DNA from: JBBRLG01 sp038231495
Lineage (GTDB): Bacteria > Planctomycetota > Planctomycetia > Gemmatales > Gemmataceae
Length of the DNA: 9,445 nucleotides
NCBI GenBank assembly: GCA_038231495.1
Contig: JBBRLG010000279.1
Span: 1-9,445, forward strand
Direction: 5' to 3'
The translations under genes and the position numbers were made by a program. Position 1 is the first letter of the stretch, and each line of letters starts with the position of its first letter. Shown piece by piece: positions 1-6,214 of the stretch. The notes beneath the pieces are model-generated. The model was given only the letters and a program-made list of their open reading frames with translations. It did not search any database and was not told the DNA's origin.

Positions 1-1
1 A

Positions 2-29
2 CTCCGGTCGCTTACGCTCCCGGCTCGCC
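2..29. repeat. Family B palindromic repeat, single arm at window edge
   Basis: This 28-nt unit begins CTCCGGTCGCT and ends CCCGGCTCGCC. It matches the arm at 6112-6139 with one mismatch, and the reverse complement of the arm at 6067-6094 with two. It starts 8 nt beyond the stop codon of the PDZ gene, on its 3' side. In the complete copy at 6067-6139 the arms form an inverted pair, so the partner arm here may lie just outside the window. The repetition is read directly from the sequence; a role in transcript ends is inference. Confidence 0.75.
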
Positions 30-37
30 AAAGCAAC

Positions 38-1135
38 CTACTCCTTCCGCTCGACCCCCGTTGCGGACACGGTGCCCTTTTCCGTCATCTGCAACAACAC
101 CTTCACTTGCTCGCGGGCGTCGTCCGGTACGTCGGCCACGGCCTTGAATTTCTTGGTGTCCTTGCCGTCGCCGATCGCGATTTCGTCCGCCTCCGCCTTG
201 CCGTCCTTCATTTTACCGGTCAACGCGATGGTCGCGCCGTTGCCGGCAAACCGCGTCGTGAAGGTGTCGCCCGTGCGGACAAACTGGACGCTGCTTTTGC
301 CGGCGGCCGGGGCCAACCCGATGCCCGGTAGCGCCGGCTGCACCGGCAGCGGCGGCAGCCCCGGCAGCGCTGGCGGGAACAGGTTCGGGACGAGCGGCTG
401 CGGCGGTTCCTCGGCCTTCACCTCCGGCAGCTTGATCCCCTTGACCGTTTCCTTGCGGCCCTTTCGCAGCACGGTCGCATCGACCGGCGTGTCCGTCTTG
501 ATCTCGTTGAGCTGTTTCGTGAAGTCCTCGACCTTGCTCGGCACCGACTTGCCGTCCAGCTCGAGCAGGATGTCGTTCGGCTTCAACCCGGCCTTGTCCG
601 CCGCGGAGCCGTCTTTCAAAGTCTGAATGACGACGCCCTGGTCTTTCGGCAGGTCGAGTTGATCGACAAGCGCCGCGCCGGGCGGCTGAACGCTGGCACC
701 GAGCCGATTTTCGCGCAGCTGGCGTCCCGGCCCCTGTCCCACGAAACCGGGAGGCCCTTGCAGGGCGGGGAACTGGAAGTTCGGCGGCAGCACGAACGGG
801 TTGTTTTGGAACGCACCGGGGTTCAGCTTCCGCATCTCGGCAAGTTGCTTTCGCGTTTGCTCGCGCATTTCCTTAATGGACGCCTGGATGCGGCGCATTT
901 CGGCGTCGTCGAAGCCGGGGGGAAACTGGATGTCGGGAAACGGCGGCAGGAACACGTCGTCGGGTTCCGCCGGTTTGGGTTCGTCCTTCTTCGGCTCGTC
1001 TTTCTTGCCGGCGACCGGCACGGGGGCCGACTGCACGGCGGGGCTGAAAACGAGAACGCCGAGGCCGAGCAGACCGCCCAGCAACAGAGCCACGGCCACG
1101 CCCCGACGGGGGCCGGCACCAACCAAGCGCGTCAT
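38..1135 (-). CDS. Exported PDZ-domain protein without a protease domain
   Basis: This 365-residue protein has an N-terminal signal sequence: basic residues R3-R11, a hydrophobic run at about 13-33, and a likely cleavage after Q-S-A near residue 37. A Lys/Glu/Pro-rich linker follows (44-60), then a charged stretch that may be helical (76-105) and a Pro/Phe/Gln-rich segment. One PDZ domain spans about 145-237. It has the repeat LGASV, the GVVI strand, the AADKAGLKPNDILLELDGK core and a closing VLRKGRKE strand. A second Pro/Leu-rich linker leads to a small C-terminal domain (about 282-348) ending in a helix, DDAREQVKVLLQM. No trypsin-like or other peptidase motif is present, so this is not a DegP-type protease; it may bind peptide tails or partners in the periplasm. 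ATG at 1135 is preferred over TTG at 1141 because AGGAGG sits 9 nt before the ATG but only 3 nt before the TTG. It has its own promoter at 1184-1212. The specific function is unknown. Confidence 0.85.
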   Translation of the reverse strand: MTRLVGAGPRRGVAVALLLGGLLGLGVLVFSPAVQSAPVPVAGKKDEPKKDEPKPAEPDDVFLPPFPDIQFPPGFDDAEMRRIQASIKEMREQTRKQLAEMRKLNPGAFQNNPFVLPPNFQFPALQGPPGFVGQGPGRQLRENRLGASVQPPGAALVDQLDLPKDQGVVIQTLKDGSAADKAGLKPNDILLELDGKSVPSKVEDFTKQLNEIKTDTPVDATVLRKGRKETVKGIKLPEVKAEEPPQPLVPNLFPPALPGLPPLPVQPALPGIGLAPAAGKSSVQFVRTGDTFTTRFAGNGATIALTGKMKDGKAEADEIAIGDGKDTKKFKAVADVPDDAREQVKVLLQMTEKGTVSATGVERKE

Positions 1136-1144
1136 GAGCAAGTT

Positions 1145-1150
1145 CCTCCT
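1145..1150 (-). promoter_or_regulatory. Ribosome binding site of the PDZ gene
   Basis: A perfect AGGAGG (minus strand) lies 9 nt upstream of the ATG at 1135 and decides the start against the in-frame TTG at 1141. Confidence 0.75.
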
Positions 1151-1183
1151 CGTACCACAAAGGCGACACCTAATTCTTTAGGT

Positions 1184-1212
1184 ATTAAACCTCCTGGGGG
1201 CCGGTGTGTCAA
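1184..1212 (-). promoter_or_regulatory. Sigma70-type promoter of the PDZ gene
   Basis: Minus strand: a consensus TTGACA (1207-1212), a 17-nt spacer, then TTTAAT (1184-1189), a one-mismatch -10 box. The predicted transcript start is near 1177, giving a leader of about 40 nt with the AGGAGG site. It lies between the hairpin that follows the EF-G gene and the PDZ start, so the two genes are probably transcribed separately. No test of activity is possible here; planctomycete promoters are not well defined. Confidence 0.65.
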
Positions 1213-1221
1213 TGAATTTCC

Positions 1222-1305
1222 GCCGCTTGCGGCTTTGCACTTTTGGGGAAACGAAACCGGACGGGAAATCCCGTCCGGTTTCGTTCGTGCAAAGCCGCAA
1301 GCGGC
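1222..1305 (-). terminator. Nested hairpin at the 3' end of the EF-G gene (family A pair)
   Basis: The outer arms are 19 nt each and perfectly complementary (1222-1240 and 1287-1305). Each contains the family A core GCCGCTTGCGGCTTTGC. Inside is a separate perfect 16-bp stem (1250-1265 with 1270-1285) and a 4-nt loop, AAAT. The element begins 5 nt after the EF-G stop codon. No T-run follows the stem on the minus strand, so it is not a canonical intrinsic terminator. Its position and strength still suggest 3'-end formation or RNA protection. The structure is seen; the role is inferred. Confidence 0.6.
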
Positions 1306-1310
1306 AAATA

Positions 1311-3425
1311 CTAGCTGGCAGCCTTCAAGTCGGCCAGTTCCTCGCGCACCGGGGCGTAGTGGCTCGGCTCCATGGTGAACGCCGCCTGGCCGCTCGTCGC
1401 GTTCCGCAGGTCGCTCGTGTAACCGAACAGCGTCGCCAACGGGACGTTGGCGTGAATCGCGCAACGGCCCTTGTCCGACGTGAACGTCATGATCTCACCC
1501 CGGCGACGGTTGATGTCGCCCACCAGCGCCCCTTGGTACTGGTCGGGGGCCATTACCACCACCTTCATGATCGGCTCCAGCAGCGTGATGCCGGCCTTCA
1601 ACATGGCGTCGCGCGTACACTCCGCACCGGCCAGCCGGAACGCGTCCTGCGAACTGTCCACGTCGTGGTACTTGCCGTCCAGCAGGGTCATTTGCATCTT
1701 GACGCACTGGAAACCGTACTTCGCGCCCTTGACCGTCGAGTCGCGGTAGCCGTGCTCCACCGACGGGATGTATTCGCCGGGCACGACGCCGCCGACGATC
1801 TTGTCCAGGAAGTAGATGTGGTTGGGGTCCGGCTTCTCGCCCTGCTCTTCCTGGTAGACCACCCACTCTTCGACCTGCTCCTCGGTCAACGGCTCGAACC
1901 GGCAGTAGATGACCGCGAACTTGCCGCGGCCGCCCGACTGCTTGATGTAACGGGTCTCGATCTCGACCGTCTTGCTCAAGGTCTGGCGGTACGCCACCAT
2001 CGGCTTGCCGGCGGTTACCTTGACGCCGGGGTTGCGCATCAGCTTTTCCAGTGACACTTCCAGGTGCAATTCACCCATGCCGCTGATAATCAGCTGGTTC
2101 GTTTCCGGGTCGGTCCGCGCCTTGAGCGTCGGGTCGTCACGCACCAACTTGCCCAGGGCGTCGGCCAGCTTTGACTCGTCGGTCGTCTTATCCGGGATAA
2201 TGGCTTGGGCAATGACCGGCTCGGGGAAGCTGATCTCTTCCAGGATTATCGGGGCCGCGGTCGAGCAAAGCGTGTTGCCGGTGTAGGTCTGCTTCAACCC
2301 CACCACCGCCACGATCTCGCCGGGGCCGGCCACGTCCAGCGGCTCCTTGCGATCGCCCATCATGCGGTAGACGCGGGCGACGCGTTCGCTGCGGCCGACG
2401 GCGGTGTTCAACACCTCGTCCTTGGGGTGCAGCTCGCCGGAGTAAATGCGCACGTACACCAGATCGCCGGTCGCCTCGGTGACGGTCTTGAACGCCAGGC
2501 AGGAGAACGGATCCTTGGCATCGGCCTTCCGCTCAATGGCCGTCTTGGTCTTGTCCTTCGGCTTGACGCCGACGACCGGCGGGCGGTCGGCGGGCGACGG
2601 CAAATAGTCCACGACGGCGTCGAGCAACAGCTGCACGCCCTGGTACAGCTTCGACGAGCCGCAGAAGATCGGCGTCAGCTTGTTCTCGAGCGTGCCCTTG
2701 CGCAGCGCCTTCTTGAGCAACTCCTTCGACACCGGCTTCTCTTCGAGCACCAGTTCCAGGAGCTGGTCATCGGCGTGTGAGGCCGCTTCGAGCAGGTGCC
2801 GGTGATACTCCTCCGCCTGCTCCTTGTGCGCCGCCGGGATGTCGTCCATGGTGAAGCGCGTGTTGGTCTTGTCCGTCTTGTCGCGGTTGATGTACTTCAT
2901 CTCAACCAGGTCGATGATGCCCTGAAACTCGCCCGATTGACCGATCGGCAGCGAGCAAATGGCGGGGATGACCTGCAACTTCTTCTTCATCTGCTCGATG
3001 CAATCGAAGAAGTCGGAACCCATCCGGTCCAGCTTGTTGATGTAGGCCAGGCGCGGCACGTTGTGCTTGTTGGCCTGGTACCACACCGTTTCGGACTGCA
3101 CTTCGACGCCGCCGACGGCGCAGAAGACGCCGACTGCGCCGTCCAAGACGCGCAGCGAGCGCTCGACTTCCGCGGTGAAATCGACGTGGCCGGGCGTGTC
3201 GATCAGGTTGATGCGCGTTTCGCCCCACTCGATGGTGACGGCGGCGCTGTTGATCGTGATACCCTTTTGCCGTTCGAGCGGGTCGAAGTCGGTGGTCGTG
3301 TTGCCGTCGTCAACGTCGCCGACCTTGTGCTTGGAGCCGCTGAAATAGAGAATCCGCTCCGTGGTGGTCGTTTTGCCGGCGTCCACGTGCGCGATAATGC
3401 CGATGTTGCGAAGGTTTTCAAGCAT
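1311..3425 (-). CDS. fusA: Translation elongation factor G (stand-alone copy)
   Basis: This 704-residue GTPase acts in ribosomal translocation and, with RRF, in some lineages in recycling. The G motifs are clear: AHVDAGKT (12-19), QKGITI switch region (53-58), DTPGHVDF (76-83), NKLD (130-133) and GSSKL (256-260). Domain II follows at about 305-395, III at 400-475 (ISGMGELHLEVS), IV at 476-610 (GGVVPGEYIPSVEHG, DGKYHDVDSS) and V at 611-690 (LLEPIMKV, FGYTSDLRNAT). Domain IV carries a short charged insertion around 515-537 relative to E. coli EF-G. INKLDRMGS and ERQKGITI resemble the mitochondrial EF-G1/spdEFG1 type more than the usual VNKMDR and ERERGITI. The usual neighbours rpsL, rpsG and tuf are absent. 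I chose ATG 3425 because the family's N-terminus starts just before RNIGI. GTG 3446 would add seven residues and overlaps the only GGAGGTG site, which is 18 nt before the ATG. Confidence 0.95.
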   Translation of the reverse strand: MLENLRNIGIIAHVDAGKTTTTERILYFSGSKHKVGDVDDGNTTTDFDPLERQKGITINSAAVTIEWGETRINLIDTPGHVDFTAEVERSLRVLDGAVGVFCAVGGVEVQSETVWYQANKHNVPRLAYINKLDRMGSDFFDCIEQMKKKLQVIPAICSLPIGQSGEFQGIIDLVEMKYINRDKTDKTNTRFTMDDIPAAHKEQAEEYHRHLLEAASHADDQLLELVLEEKPVSKELLKKALRKGTLENKLTPIFCGSSKLYQGVQLLLDAVVDYLPSPADRPPVVGVKPKDKTKTAIERKADAKDPFSCLAFKTVTEATGDLVYVRIYSGELHPKDEVLNTAVGRSERVARVYRMMGDRKEPLDVAGPGEIVAVVGLKQTYTGNTLCSTAAPIILEEISFPEPVIAQAIIPDKTTDESKLADALGKLVRDDPTLKARTDPETNQLIISGMGELHLEVSLEKLMRNPGVKVTAGKPMVAYRQTLSKTVEIETRYIKQSGGRGKFAVIYCRFEPLTEEQVEEWVVYQEEQGEKPDPNHIYFLDKIVGGVVPGEYIPSVEHGYRDSTVKGAKYGFQCVKMQMTLLDGKYHDVDSSQDAFRLAGAECTRDAMLKAGITLLEPIMKVVVMAPDQYQGALVGDINRRRGEIMTFTSDKGRCAIHANVPLATLFGYTSDLRNATSGQAAFTMEPSHYAPVREELADLKAAS

Positions 3426-3669
3426 GGTTCGTGGCCGCGAAAGCACCTCCGCGGCGGACTCCTGGAAAGAAAACGGAAGGCGACGGAAAAACCACTTTTC
3501 CCTACCACCCGCAAACGTCTTGCCGAAACGAACAAATCGCCGGGCCGGGACGGCAACCCGGCAAGCGAATCGAGATAACCCCGATGAGGAGAGTGGGAAC
3601 GGCTCGTTCCCGAAGAATTCAGCGTCGTCAATCAGCTACACGGTGGGGAATGCTCTCACCTCTGAACTA
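3426..3669 (-). other. Long leader region upstream of the EF-G gene
   Basis: About 240 nt separate the EF-G start from the candidate promoter. I see no convincing gene here. Two small hairpins are visible: GGGAACG/CGTTCCC with a 3-nt loop (3595-3611) and GCCGGG/CCCGGC with a 7-nt loop (3544-3562). A GGAGGTG lies at 3444-3450. The region could be a regulatory leader, but no known riboswitch or ribosomal-protein site is recognised. Confidence 0.4.
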
Positions 3670-3699
3670 ATCATATATTCCAACGTGTGAAATTGTCCA
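3670..3699 (-). promoter_or_regulatory. Candidate promoter for the EF-G gene
   Basis: Minus strand: TGGACA (3694-3699), an 18-nt spacer and TATGAT (3670-3675, one mismatch to TATAAT), in a locally AT-rich patch. It is the best pair in the gap between the small gene ending at 3763 and EF-G. It implies a leader of about 240 nt. Confidence 0.45.
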
Positions 3700-3739
3700 G
3701 AGGATTAACGGCAGAATCGTGAAATTCGGGAAAGTTGCC

Positions 3740-3756
3740 GCCGCTTGCGGCTTTGC
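3740..3756. repeat. Family A repeat, solitary copy
   Basis: A perfect 17-nt GCCGCTTGCGGCTTTGC lies 6 nt past the stop of the 106-residue gene. It is the only unpaired copy in the window. It can still fold on itself: GCTTGC (3743-3748) pairs with GCAAGC (3755-3760) across a 6-nt loop. It therefore marks the end of the HEPN transcription unit, as the paired copies do for other genes. Confidence 0.75.
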
Positions 3757-3762
3757 AAGCCC

Positions 3763-4083
3763 TCACAACGACGATGGGATCGGGTCGTCGAACTCAAAAT
3801 TGGCGAACGACCTCTTCTTTTCGTCCGGAGTGAGAAGCAGGATGGTACTCAGATGGCTTTGGATTTCTTCCGGCAATTCGTCCAGTACCCGCCACACTTC
3901 GTCGTGCCGATCCGTTCGGCTGACGTTGGCAAAATCAGGATCGACGATGCGAATGCGGATGGAAACGGAATTTTGACGGAAGCCTTCGATCTCGGCACGC
4001 GGATGCCGCGACTCGTACTTCGCGAGCACCTTCATCACCGCGTCGAGGTAGTCGTCCGTCTTGCCGCGCACGTTCAGTGGCAT
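3763..4083 (-). CDS. Small conserved-looking protein paired with a HEPN gene
   Basis: This 106-residue soluble protein has no signal or membrane segment. An N-terminal helix (about 9-23) is followed by a strand-rich middle, NSVSIRIRIVDPDF (38-51). Next come a charged turn and helix, SRTDRHDEVWRVLDELPEEI (55-74), a hydrophobic strand LSTILLLT (78-85), and the tail ANFEFDDPIPSSL. The beta-helix-beta pattern with an RH...VW...L segment faintly recalls BolA/KH-like folds, but I would not assign it to that family. The start codon lies 3 nt after the stop of the upstream HEPN gene, so the two are almost certainly co-transcribed and translationally coupled. It may be an antitoxin or accessory partner of the HEPN protein. 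That rests on context alone. Confidence 0.75.
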   Translation of the reverse strand: MPLNVRGKTDDYLDAVMKVLAKYESRHPRAEIEGFRQNSVSIRIRIVDPDFANVSRTDRHDEVWRVLDELPEEIQSHLSTILLLTPDEKKRSFANFEFDDPIPSSL

Positions 4084-4086
4084 CGG

Positions 4087-4503
4087 TTACATCTTCCCAT
4101 CAGCCCAGGTCATGATCGCTTCCGCCGAGTCGAGGAAGGTTTTCGCATCCCCGTACTTTGAGGTGCCAGCCTTGTACCTGATCTCCACGGCCCAGGTGTT
4201 TACGAACGAGAACGCTTTCGAGATGGCGTGGGGAAACGGAGGGCCGCCGTTCTCAAAGTAGCGTGCCTTCAGCCAATCGTAGTCGTGGGCTTTCGGCCCA
4301 CGAAACGAATCGCGCATTTCGATTCTTTTGCCCCCGGGCAGCATGGACAGGATCAAGGCCTTGAGCATACCTTCGACGCAGTAGCCTGCCAAGTAAATTG
4401 CGCCGGTGGTCCGCTCCGCTTCGAGAAGGAAGCGAGCGTCCTCAAAGCGCTGCTTTGCAGCTTGGTAGTACGGCCGCGCTTCCGCTGCGTGTGGCAAAGA
4501 CAT
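4087..4503 (-). CDS. HEPN-domain protein
   Basis: This 138-residue, mostly helical protein has the hallmarks of the HEPN fold (PF05168-like). An N-terminal helix contains YYQAAKQRFEDARFLLEA (12-29). The signature IYLAGYCVEGMLKALIL (36-51) comes next, then a loop with HDYDWL (73-78), and a C-terminal helix with WAVEIRYK (104-111). HEPN proteins are often RNases in toxin-antitoxin or defence systems, or partners of nucleotidyltransferases. The usual R-x(4-6)-H nuclease motif is not in the C-terminal helix. The only R-x4-H is R68...H73 in the loop, so catalysis is doubtful. No nucleotidyltransferase gene adjoins; the neighbour is an unrelated 106-residue protein 3 nt downstream. An extended -10 promoter lies about 42 nt upstream of the ATG. 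No strong Shine-Dalgarno is seen. Confidence 0.85.
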   Translation of the reverse strand: MSLPHAAEARPYYQAAKQRFEDARFLLEAERTTGAIYLAGYCVEGMLKALILSMLPGGKRIEMRDSFRGPKAHDYDWLKARYFENGGPPFPHAISKAFSFVNTWAVEIRYKAGTSKYGDAKTFLDSAEAIMTWADGKM

Positions 4504-4544
4504 GGACCACGGCCCCGCGCCTTATCAGCCCCAAGGACCTGGGC

Positions 4545-4553
4545 ATTATACCA
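4545..4553 (-). promoter_or_regulatory. Extended -10 promoter of the HEPN unit
   Basis: The minus strand reads TGGTATAAT, a perfect TATAAT (4545-4550) with the upstream TG of an extended -10. No -35 match exists at 17 nt, where the palindromic family A element lies instead. The predicted start near 4538 gives a leader of about 35 nt to the HEPN ATG at 4503. Confidence 0.6.
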
Positions 4554-4556
4554 GCG

Positions 4557-4602
4557 TTTGCCGCTTGCGGCTTTGCGGTCCCGCAACGCCGCAAGCGGCA
4601 AA
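4557..4602. repeat. Family A inverted pair abutting the adaptor stop codon
   Basis: Perfect 15-nt arms (4557-4571 and 4588-4602) enclose a small inner stem TTGCGG/CCGCAA (4573-4578 with 4581-4586). The plus-orientation core at 4560-4576 is perfect; the minus-orientation core at 4583-4599 has one mismatch. The right arm ends exactly next to the stop codon of the adaptor gene (4603-4605). The left arm lies 4 nt from the TG of the HEPN extended -10. It lacks a T-run, but could end the adaptor transcript while setting the -35 region of the next promoter. Confidence 0.75.
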
Positions 4603-5970
4603 TCAGAACTTGATCTTCGGCGCGCTGAACCACCCGCCCGACTTACTGGTTACCGTTCCCATAATGACACGCGGAAACGTCGCCGATTCGTTCGGGTTCG
4701 GTGCCGGCGTCAGTTCCGGGTCCCATTCCAGCACTTCGGTCGCCAGCGTCTCCTGAACGCCCGGCTGCTCGCCGGGTCGGCTGTCCACGCGGACGAACAC
4801 CGGCCACGGCTTGTGGTCCGCGCCGACCGCCCACACCGGCCGCCACAGCGCCCGATCCGGCTTCTCTTGCCAGCGCTGCAACTTCGCCTGGGCCGCGGCG
4901 GTCGGCGTACCCTCGGGCTGGTAGGTCAAGGCCGACCCCGGCACCTTCCAGGCGGTCTCGTGCGCCCGCCGAACAATTGCCACGTTCGCCGTCAAACCGG
5001 GGCGCAGGTGCCAGTCGCCGGTCTCCGGGTTGCGCTCGTTGCGAACGTCGATCAGCACCTTGTAATAAACCGCGCCGTGGTCGCTGATCGGCACCAGGCG
5101 CACGTCCTCGACCTTGCCCGTAAAGGTCTGCCCCGCGTCGCTGTTGCCCGACACCGTGAACTCGACGCGCTGGCCGCGCACGATCTTGTTAATGTCGGCC
5201 TCGGCCACCTGGGCCTGGACTTGCATCCGTTCCAAATCCACGGCCAGTGCGAACAGGTTGCCGGACGCCGGCGGCGCGATCTGCTGGTTGAGCGACACCT
5301 TGCGTTCCAGGACGATGAACGACCGCGGTTTCGGCGAGTGGGTGCCGTCCGGGGCCAGGGTGCCGACGCCGTCGCGCGGCTGCGACAGGCTGCCCGCCGC
5401 GCTCAACGTCGGCACGCGGATTGTCGTCTGCCGTAGTTCCAATTCGGCTTGCCGGCGCGACTCCTCCGCTTCGCGGACCTTGACGGACGCCGCCTCGATC
5501 GTGACCTCGGCGCTGCGCAACAGGCTCTCGACCACGTCCATGTCCGGTTGCCGGCGGACCTCCGGGGAGCGCTGGCGTTCGCGGTCGGCGGTCGTTTTGG
5601 CCGCGTCGCGTGCCGCCTCGGCCTGTTTGACGGCAACCCGCGCCTGTTCGACCGCCAGCTCCGCCTGTTTGAGGTGCAGTTTCGCCATGCCCTGGTCGAG
5701 CCGGGCCAGCACGTCGCCCTCGTGAACCACCTGGTTGTAGTCGGCGTAAACTTCGACCACTTTGCCCGACAATTCGGTACCCACCGGCAGCACTTCGCGC
5801 GCCTGGACGACGCCCGTGGCGCTGACCGTCTCCGCCGCGCGACCGTACTCCACCGTTGCCGTGGTCAACGCATCTGTGCCGGGAGCGGCCCCGAACCAGG
5901 TACTCAGCCACACCGCGGTCCCGGTCAGCGAGGCACCGCCCAGGACGACTAAAACCAGCAGGGTTTTCAC
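4603..5970 (-). CDS. MacA/HlyD-type periplasmic adaptor (membrane fusion protein)
   Basis: This 455-residue protein would link an inner-membrane exporter to an outer-membrane channel. It has an N-terminal membrane anchor or signal (3-25) and the first lipoyl half, ATGVVQAREVLPVGTELSGK to LARLD (51-92). A long Ala/Glu/Arg-rich coiled-coil hairpin follows (about 95-182). The second lipoyl half starts TTIRVP (182-187) and resumes only at IVLERKVSLNQQIAP (219-233). The gap is a Ser/Pro/Gly-rich insertion of about 30 residues, where the family normally has a short turn. A beta-barrel domain (about 246-335, with LRPGLTANV) and a membrane-proximal C-terminal domain follow. No ABC, RND or outer-membrane partner lies in the window, so its transporter is elsewhere or beyond this locus. 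The start is GTG at 5970, supported by AAGGA 10 nt upstream. Substrate unknown. Confidence 0.88.
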   Translation of the reverse strand: MKTLLVLVVLGGASLTGTAVWLSTWFGAAPGTDALTTATVEYGRAAETVSATGVVQAREVLPVGTELSGKVVEVYADYNQVVHEGDVLARLDQGMAKLHLKQAELAVEQARVAVKQAEAARDAAKTTADRERQRSPEVRRQPDMDVVESLLRSAEVTIEAASVKVREAEESRRQAELELRQTTIRVPTLSAAGSLSQPRDGVGTLAPDGTHSPKPRSFIVLERKVSLNQQIAPPASGNLFALAVDLERMQVQAQVAEADINKIVRGQRVEFTVSGNSDAGQTFTGKVEDVRLVPISDHGAVYYKVLIDVRNERNPETGDWHLRPGLTANVAIVRRAHETAWKVPGSALTYQPEGTPTAAAQAKLQRWQEKPDRALWRPVWAVGADHKPWPVFVRVDSRPGEQPGVQETLATEVLEWDPELTPAPNPNESATFPRVIMGTVTSKSGGWFSAPKIKF

Positions 5971-5980
5971 AGTGCAAGGA

Positions 5981-5985
5981 TCCTT
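5981..5985 (-). promoter_or_regulatory. Ribosome binding site supporting the GTG start of the adaptor
   Basis: AAGGA (minus strand) lies 10 nt before GTG 5970. It sits inside the perfect 10-bp palindrome AAGGATCCTT (5976-5985). No in-frame ATG gives a better start. Confidence 0.55.
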
Positions 5986-6066
5986 ATTTCGGGGACCGAA
6001 CGCGTCGGGGTCGTTACCGAAGCATCCTTGCCGAACATTCCTCTCATTTCAGCGGCGGTCATTTTG

Positions 6067-6139
6067 GGCGAGCCGGAAGCGTGAGCGACCGGAGTGGGTT
6101 TCAGTGCTAACCTCCGGTCGCTGACGCTCCCGGCTCGCC
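6067..6139. repeat. Family B inverted pair (long hairpin)
   Basis: Two 28-nt arms (6067-6094 and 6112-6139) are complementary at 26 of 28 positions and separated by 17 nt. The same unit, in the orientation of the right arm, occurs at 2-29 with one mismatch. The element lies between the TIGR03000-like gene and the adaptor gene, about 97 nt upstream of the adaptor start. It could end the upstream transcript, or sit in the adaptor leader if the weak promoter at 6148-6176 is used. Confidence 0.8.
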
Positions 6140-6147
6140 TTAACCAT

Positions 6148-6176
6148 TCTATACCGCCCAACTTCCGGGCGCGCAA
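6148..6176 (-). promoter_or_regulatory. Weak promoter candidate for the adaptor gene
   Basis: Minus strand: TTGCGC (6171-6176), a 17-nt spacer and TATAGA (6148-6153). Each box is only a partial match. Nothing better is seen between the Gly-rich gene and the adaptor. If real, the transcript would begin just before the family B hairpin. Confidence 0.25.
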
Positions 6177-6214
6177 GGGTAGTTCATTTCCGGCAGGAAT
6201 GCGGCCTGCCAAAG

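Noticed and set aside
3361..3690. Plus-strand frames over the EF-G start and leader
   Set aside because: They are antisense to the conserved EF-G N-terminus and have no recognisable product.
4228..5436. A 402-codon open frame on the plus strand over the adaptor and HEPN genes
   Set aside because: It is Arg/Leu/His-rich, crosses two real genes and the palindromic element, and shows no motif.
5967..6212. An 81-codon frame upstream of the adaptor
   Set aside because: It reads through the family B hairpin and a candidate promoter; only its last 31 codons are kept as a weak finding.
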